Assembly (NCBI GenBank): GCA_049522565.1
Contig: JBEKNT010000193.1
Coordinates: 1-16,487, forward strand
DNA length: 16,487 nt
Direction of reading: 5' to 3'
Source of the DNA: JASHVB01 sp049522565
Lineage (GTDB): Bacteria > Pseudomonadota > Alphaproteobacteria > Acetobacterales > Acetobacteraceae
Shown one piece after another: positions 14,364-16,487 of the stretch. The notes beneath the pieces are model-generated. The model had not been told where the DNA came from. It worked only from the letters and a program-made list of their open reading frames with translations, and did not search any database. How positions within the stretch are numbered: the first letter of the stretch is position 1; every line of letters starts with the position of its first letter. Both the position numbers and the translations under genes were made by a program.

Positions 14364-14890
14364 TCCGCATTGAGCTGCCGGAGACGCACGTGGCCTGCGG
14401 CGACCGCCTGCACGATCGCCGCCTCCAGCCGTTGCAGACCCGCGCTGTCGGGAATCGGGAAGGGTGTGACGCCAGAGACATCGGTCGCCGTCACCAGCAG
14501 CCGCAGGCGCGGGTGAGTCGTCGCGTCGCGCATCTCGGTGAGCCAGTTGCCCGGTATGATGTTCTTCGGTCGAGGAAAGCGGCCCCTGCCACTGGTCTTG
14601 ACGTCGGTGCAGAGGATTTCGCCGATGCCGTTCGGGCCGACGCGGAGGGCGGTTATGAAGTCCACCCCCGCGACGTTGCTTCCCATCGGCCGCTGCAGCC
14701 CGATCTCACCGCGGAGCAGCGCCTGCTTGTACGCCTCCGCCTCGCCGATATCGGCGCGGATCGCGGTCATGAACGACCGCGGCGTGCGCGACTGAGCGGA
14801 TTGCGGCAGCACCTGGTCGGTGTGCGGATCGACGAAGGTTTGCCGCGCCGGAATGACCGCCCCGGCCGATTCGATCACCGAGATACCCAC
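14324..14890 (-). CDS. Orphan protein with nuclease-toxin-like domain
   Basis: I do not recognise a named family for this 188-residue protein. Its centre, GVDFITALRVGPNGIGEILCTDVKTS, has an Asp, a beta-hairpin and then D-V-K, which resembles the D-(D/E)xK core of restriction-endonuclease-fold nucleases, where the last pair is usually E-x-K. The following GRFPRPKNIIPGNWLTEM and the C-terminal VRLRQLNADYSPAGQGGISG look like the end of a polymorphic-toxin cargo domain. The first 40 residues, rich in polar residues, could be a cut-down linker from a larger toxin. There is no signal peptide or membrane segment. The start is a GTG at 14890 with TAGGGAGAA about eight bases upstream. No immunity-like gene is adjacent. 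It lies between the two copies of the 148-base repeat and reads against both. Confidence 0.6.
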   Translation of the reverse strand: MGISVIESAGAVIPARQTFVDPHTDQVLPQSAQSRTPRSFMTAIRADIGEAEAYKQALLRGEIGLQRPMGSNVAGVDFITALRVGPNGIGEILCTDVKTSGRGRFPRPKNIIPGNWLTEMRDATTHPRLRLLVTATDVSGVTPFPIPDSAGLQRLEAAIVQAVAAGHVRLRQLNADYSPAGQGGISGW

Positions 14891-15078
14891 AGCCGGTTCT
14901 CCCTATGATGCCGCGGTTCGCCTCGCGGCGGCCGCCGGGTCCGTGCTTCTGGCGGAGACTAGCCCGCATCCGAGTCCGGCAAAAGACAATTCCCGACGGC
15001 CCCGGGAATACGCCGGCACCGCCGCCGGTATTGGCGCCAGGGAACCGCAACGGGCGGCGCCGGCACGAGGAGCGCAGG
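14891..15078 (+). promoter_or_regulatory. Upstream region of the metallophosphoesterase operon
   Basis: This gap separates the divergent nuclease-like gene from the phosphoesterase. Its right part is repeat copy 2. The left part (14891-14974) carries the nuclease-like gene's ribosome binding site at about 14898-14905 and may hold its promoter, which I could not identify. Weak similarity to the start of the sigma gene (AGCCCGCATCC near 14961-14971 against GGCCCGATGC near 14121-14130) hints that the duplication once extended further left. Confidence 0.5.
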
Positions 15079-15122
15079 ATGCACACGGACGACGTCAACC
15101 AGGGCGGCAACGACCGCCGGCA
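14975..15122 (+). repeat. 148-base direct repeat, copy 2 (functional copy)
   Basis: This is the partner of 14140-14287. Here the repeat holds the promoter-like boxes, ribosome binding site and first codons of the complete metallophosphoesterase gene, so this is the copy in working context. The conserved core GGTATTGGCGCCAGGGAA and the ribosome-binding region are the least diverged parts. Confidence 0.92.
15004..15032 (+). promoter_or_regulatory. Candidate ECF promoter, copy 2
   Basis: GGGAAT (15004-15009), a 17-base spacer and GGTATT (15027-15032) precede the phosphoesterase ATG by about 47 bases. The GGAA-type -35 is common among ECF sigma targets. Its conservation in copy 1 supports function but could also reflect recent duplication. 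It is the likely target of the sigma factor encoded at 13513-14139. Confidence 0.5.
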
Positions 15123-16014
15123 CTTTCTGAAATGCATGACCTGGGCAGGCACCGCGATGGTCTGGTCGGTTGCCGGCGGCATCCCGCGCTCGCGGTTGAT
15201 CGGCAGCGCCGAGGCGGCAACCAGCACGGGTTTCAATTTCGTGCAGATCAGCGACAGCCATCTGGGTTTCGACAAGGCGGCCAATCCGAACACCACGGCG
15301 ACGTTGCAGGAGGCGTTGAACGACGTCGCCGCCCTGCCGGGCACGCCGGCGTTCATGATCCACACCGGCGACATCTCGCATCTGTCGAAGCCGGCGCAGT
15401 TCGACACGGCGCAGCAGCTCATGGGGCAGGCCAGGCTGACGACCTACACGGTGCCGGGCGAACACGACATCCTGGAGGAGGAGGGAAAATCGTATTTGAA
15501 TCGTTTCGGCAAGGGCTCGCGGGGCGACGGCTGGTACAGCTTCGATGCCGGTGGGGTGCATTTTATCGGCCTGGTGAACGTGGTGAACCTGAAGGGCAAC
15601 GGGCTCGGCGATCTCGGGCACGAACAGCTCGAATGGCTGGAACGCGACGTGCAGGGCCGTTCCGCAAGCACGCCGATCGTGCTGTTCGCGCATGTGCCGC
15701 TGTGGATCGCCTACCAGGAGTGGGGCTGGGGCACCGCGGACGGCGCGCAGGCGCTGGGGTATTTGAAGCGGTTCGGCTCGGTCACCGTGCTGAACGGGCA
15801 TATCCACCAGGTGCTGCAAAAGGTGGAAGGTCACGTGGCATTCCACACCGCGCGCTCCACCGCGTTTCCGCAGCCGGCACCGGGCACCGCGCCGAGCCCG
15901 GGGCCGATGACGGTGCCGGCCGGTGAACTCAGGCACTACCTCGGCATCGCGCGGGTGAGCCTGGTGTCGTCGCAGGCGCCGCTGGCGATTGTCGACACCC
16001 CACTGGCGGTCTGA
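15079..16014 (+). CDS. Tat-exported metallophosphoesterase
   Basis: The 311-residue protein is a calcineurin-like phosphoesterase with a Tat signal. The signal has DRRHFLK (twin arginines 13-14), a hydrophobic stretch MTWAGTAMVWSVAGG, and probable cleavage near GSAEAAT (about residue 47), so folding and metal loading occur before export to the periplasm. Metal-site motifs occur in order: D59-S-H61 in ISDSHLG, G97-D98 in HTGDISH, GEHD at 127-130 (usually GNHE/D; Glu128 replaces the metal-binding, catalytic Asn), H205 in LFAHVPLW, and GHIH at 240-243. The ATG at 15079 has GAGGAGCGCAGG upstream. It is followed after 11 bases by the cupredoxin gene, forming an operon. Substrate is unknown; the Asn-to-Glu change makes normal phosphodiesterase activity uncertain. 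It probably belongs to the regulon of the neighbouring ECF sigma factor. Confidence 0.9.
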   Translation: MHTDDVNQGGNDRRHFLKCMTWAGTAMVWSVAGGIPRSRLIGSAEAATSTGFNFVQISDSHLGFDKAANPNTTATLQEALNDVAALPGTPAFMIHTGDISHLSKPAQFDTAQQLMGQARLTTYTVPGEHDILEEEGKSYLNRFGKGSRGDGWYSFDAGGVHFIGLVNVVNLKGNGLGDLGHEQLEWLERDVQGRSASTPIVLFAHVPLWIAYQEWGWGTADGAQALGYLKRFGSVTVLNGHIHQVLQKVEGHVAFHTARSTAFPQPAPGTAPSPGPMTVPAGELRHYLGIARVSLVSSQAPLAIVDTPLAV

Positions 16015-16025
16015 AGGAGGTCACC

Positions 16026-16394
16026 ATGGCGGACGTTTTGCAACCGGGCCGGTTGGCCCGGCGGGTGGTGTTGCGTCGCGCGCTGGGCGCCGGCGTCGGC
16101 GCGGTGGTCGCGGCGGTGGGGATGCGGGCGAGCAACGCAGATGACGGAACGAAGGTGGTGATCGGCAATTTCGCATTCGTGCCGCCGACGTTGCGGGTGA
16201 AGGCGGGGACGACGGTGACCTGGGTCAATCAGGACGACATCCCGCACAGCATTGTTTGCCCGCCGTTGCAGGTGCGCTCGCATCCGATGGATACGGACGA
16301 GTCGTTCAGTTTCACGTTCGCCAAGCCGGGCGTGTACAATTACCTTTGCGGTCTGCATCCGTTCATGCACGGACAGGTGGTGGTGTCGGCGTAG
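16026..16394 (+). CDS. Exported cupredoxin (amicyanin/plastocyanin-like)
   Basis: This 122-residue type-1 copper protein begins with a twin-arginine-like export signal (LARRVVLRRALGAGVGAVVAAVG, residues 10-32) and is mature from about residue 38. The copper ligands are visible: His74 in DIPHSIV, then Cys108-x2-His111-x2-Met114 in LCGLHPFMHG, the spacing of amicyanin and pseudoazurin-type sites. The KVVIGNFAFVPPTLRVKAGTTVTWVNQD segment is the usual first half of the beta sandwich. An additional Cys78 is unusual for this fold. The ATG at 16026 has a perfect AAGGAGG at 16014-16020, overlapping the end of the phosphoesterase gene. It should carry electrons or copper in the periplasm; its pairing with a phosphoesterase and an ECF sigma system suggests a copper, redox or envelope-stress role. 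Confidence 0.92.
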   Translation: MADVLQPGRLARRVVLRRALGAGVGAVVAAVGMRASNADDGTKVVIGNFAFVPPTLRVKAGTTVTWVNQDDIPHSIVCPPLQVRSHPMDTDESFSFTFAKPGVYNYLCGLHPFMHGQVVVSA

Positions 16395-16407
16395 GCGGCA
16401 CAGAATT

Positions 16408-16447
16408 CTCCCCCTCCCCTTGAGGGAGGGGGCCAGGGGGAGGGGTG
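16408..16447. repeat. C/G-rich dispersed repeat, possible terminator after the cupredoxin gene
   Basis: CTCCCCCTCCCCTTGAGGG begins the element and runs into G-runs ending GAGGGGTG. CCCCCTCCC (16410-16418) pairs perfectly with GGGAGGGGG (16424-16432) around a five-base loop. It is a third member of the family at 6035-6143. Lying 13 bases after the cupredoxin stop, it could act as a hairpin terminator, though there is no T-run. From 16448 to the end of the window I see nothing identifiable. Confidence 0.75.
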
Positions 16448-16487
16448 GCGCGGGTGGAGCGACCACGGCATCGGCCCGCGTGACCCC

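Noticed and set aside
1..16487. CRISPR array, tRNA, rRNA, transposase or integrase genes
   Set aside because: I saw no regularly spaced short repeats, no tRNA-like cloverleaf, no rRNA sequence and no transposase motif. The direct repeat at 14140/14975 occurs only twice and lacks terminal inverted repeats, so I do not call it an insertion sequence.

Overview
The window is strongly GC-rich chromosomal DNA with short intergenic gaps, clear Shine-Dalgarno sites, GTG as well as ATG starts, and dispersed palindromic repeats. The gene families (LigD/LigB-type ATP-dependent ligase, HyuA-HyuB fusion with an OPT transporter, ECF sigma/anti-sigma pair, Tat-exported phosphoesterase plus cupredoxin, DUF899 with ArsR) suggest an alphaproteobacterium, plausibly of the Rhodospirillales/Acetobacteraceae. 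That placement is inference; no rRNA or other marker gene is present.

Left part (1-4966): the 3' end of an ATP-dependent DNA ligase whose last codons are frameshifted; a palindromic repeat; an ABC-transporter ATPase remnant deleted from inside Walker A to just before the signature motif; an intact HpcH/HpaI-type aldolase; a compact minus-strand operon of an ArsR regulator and two DUF899 thioredoxin-like proteins, with a palindromic operator over a perfect TTGACA -35 and a possibly leaderless start; a small exported EF-hand protein; and a 91-codon remnant of an isocitrate lyase/PEP mutase-family enzyme that kept only its two ends. Three damaged genes in 5 kb point to local decay by deletion.

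Middle part (4967-12746): a luciferase-like flavin-dependent oxidoreductase, a block of C/G-rich inverted repeats, then a minus-strand operon of a 1270-residue HyuA-HyuB fusion (hydantoinase/oxoprolinase family) followed by an OPT-family transporter, and a divergent D-2-hydroxyacid dehydrogenase. The operon looks like an uptake-and-hydrolysis unit for a small cyclic amide or peptide-like compound.

Right part (12768-16487): the most interesting region. A membrane zinc-type anti-sigma factor and an ECF sigma factor (minus strand, overlapping) face a Tat-exported metallophosphoesterase and a cupredoxin (plus strand). Between them an ungapped 148-base direct repeat occurs twice, exactly 835 bases apart. 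Each copy carries the same promoter-like sequence and the first codons of the phosphoesterase. The second copy drives the real gene; the first ends in a dead stub. Between the copies sits an orphan minus-strand gene resembling a nuclease-type toxin domain. The simplest reading is that an ancestral divergent sigma/phosphoesterase promoter was duplicated when this cargo gene arrived, leaving two candidate sigma-responsive promoters. The window closes in another copy of the C/G-rich repeat.
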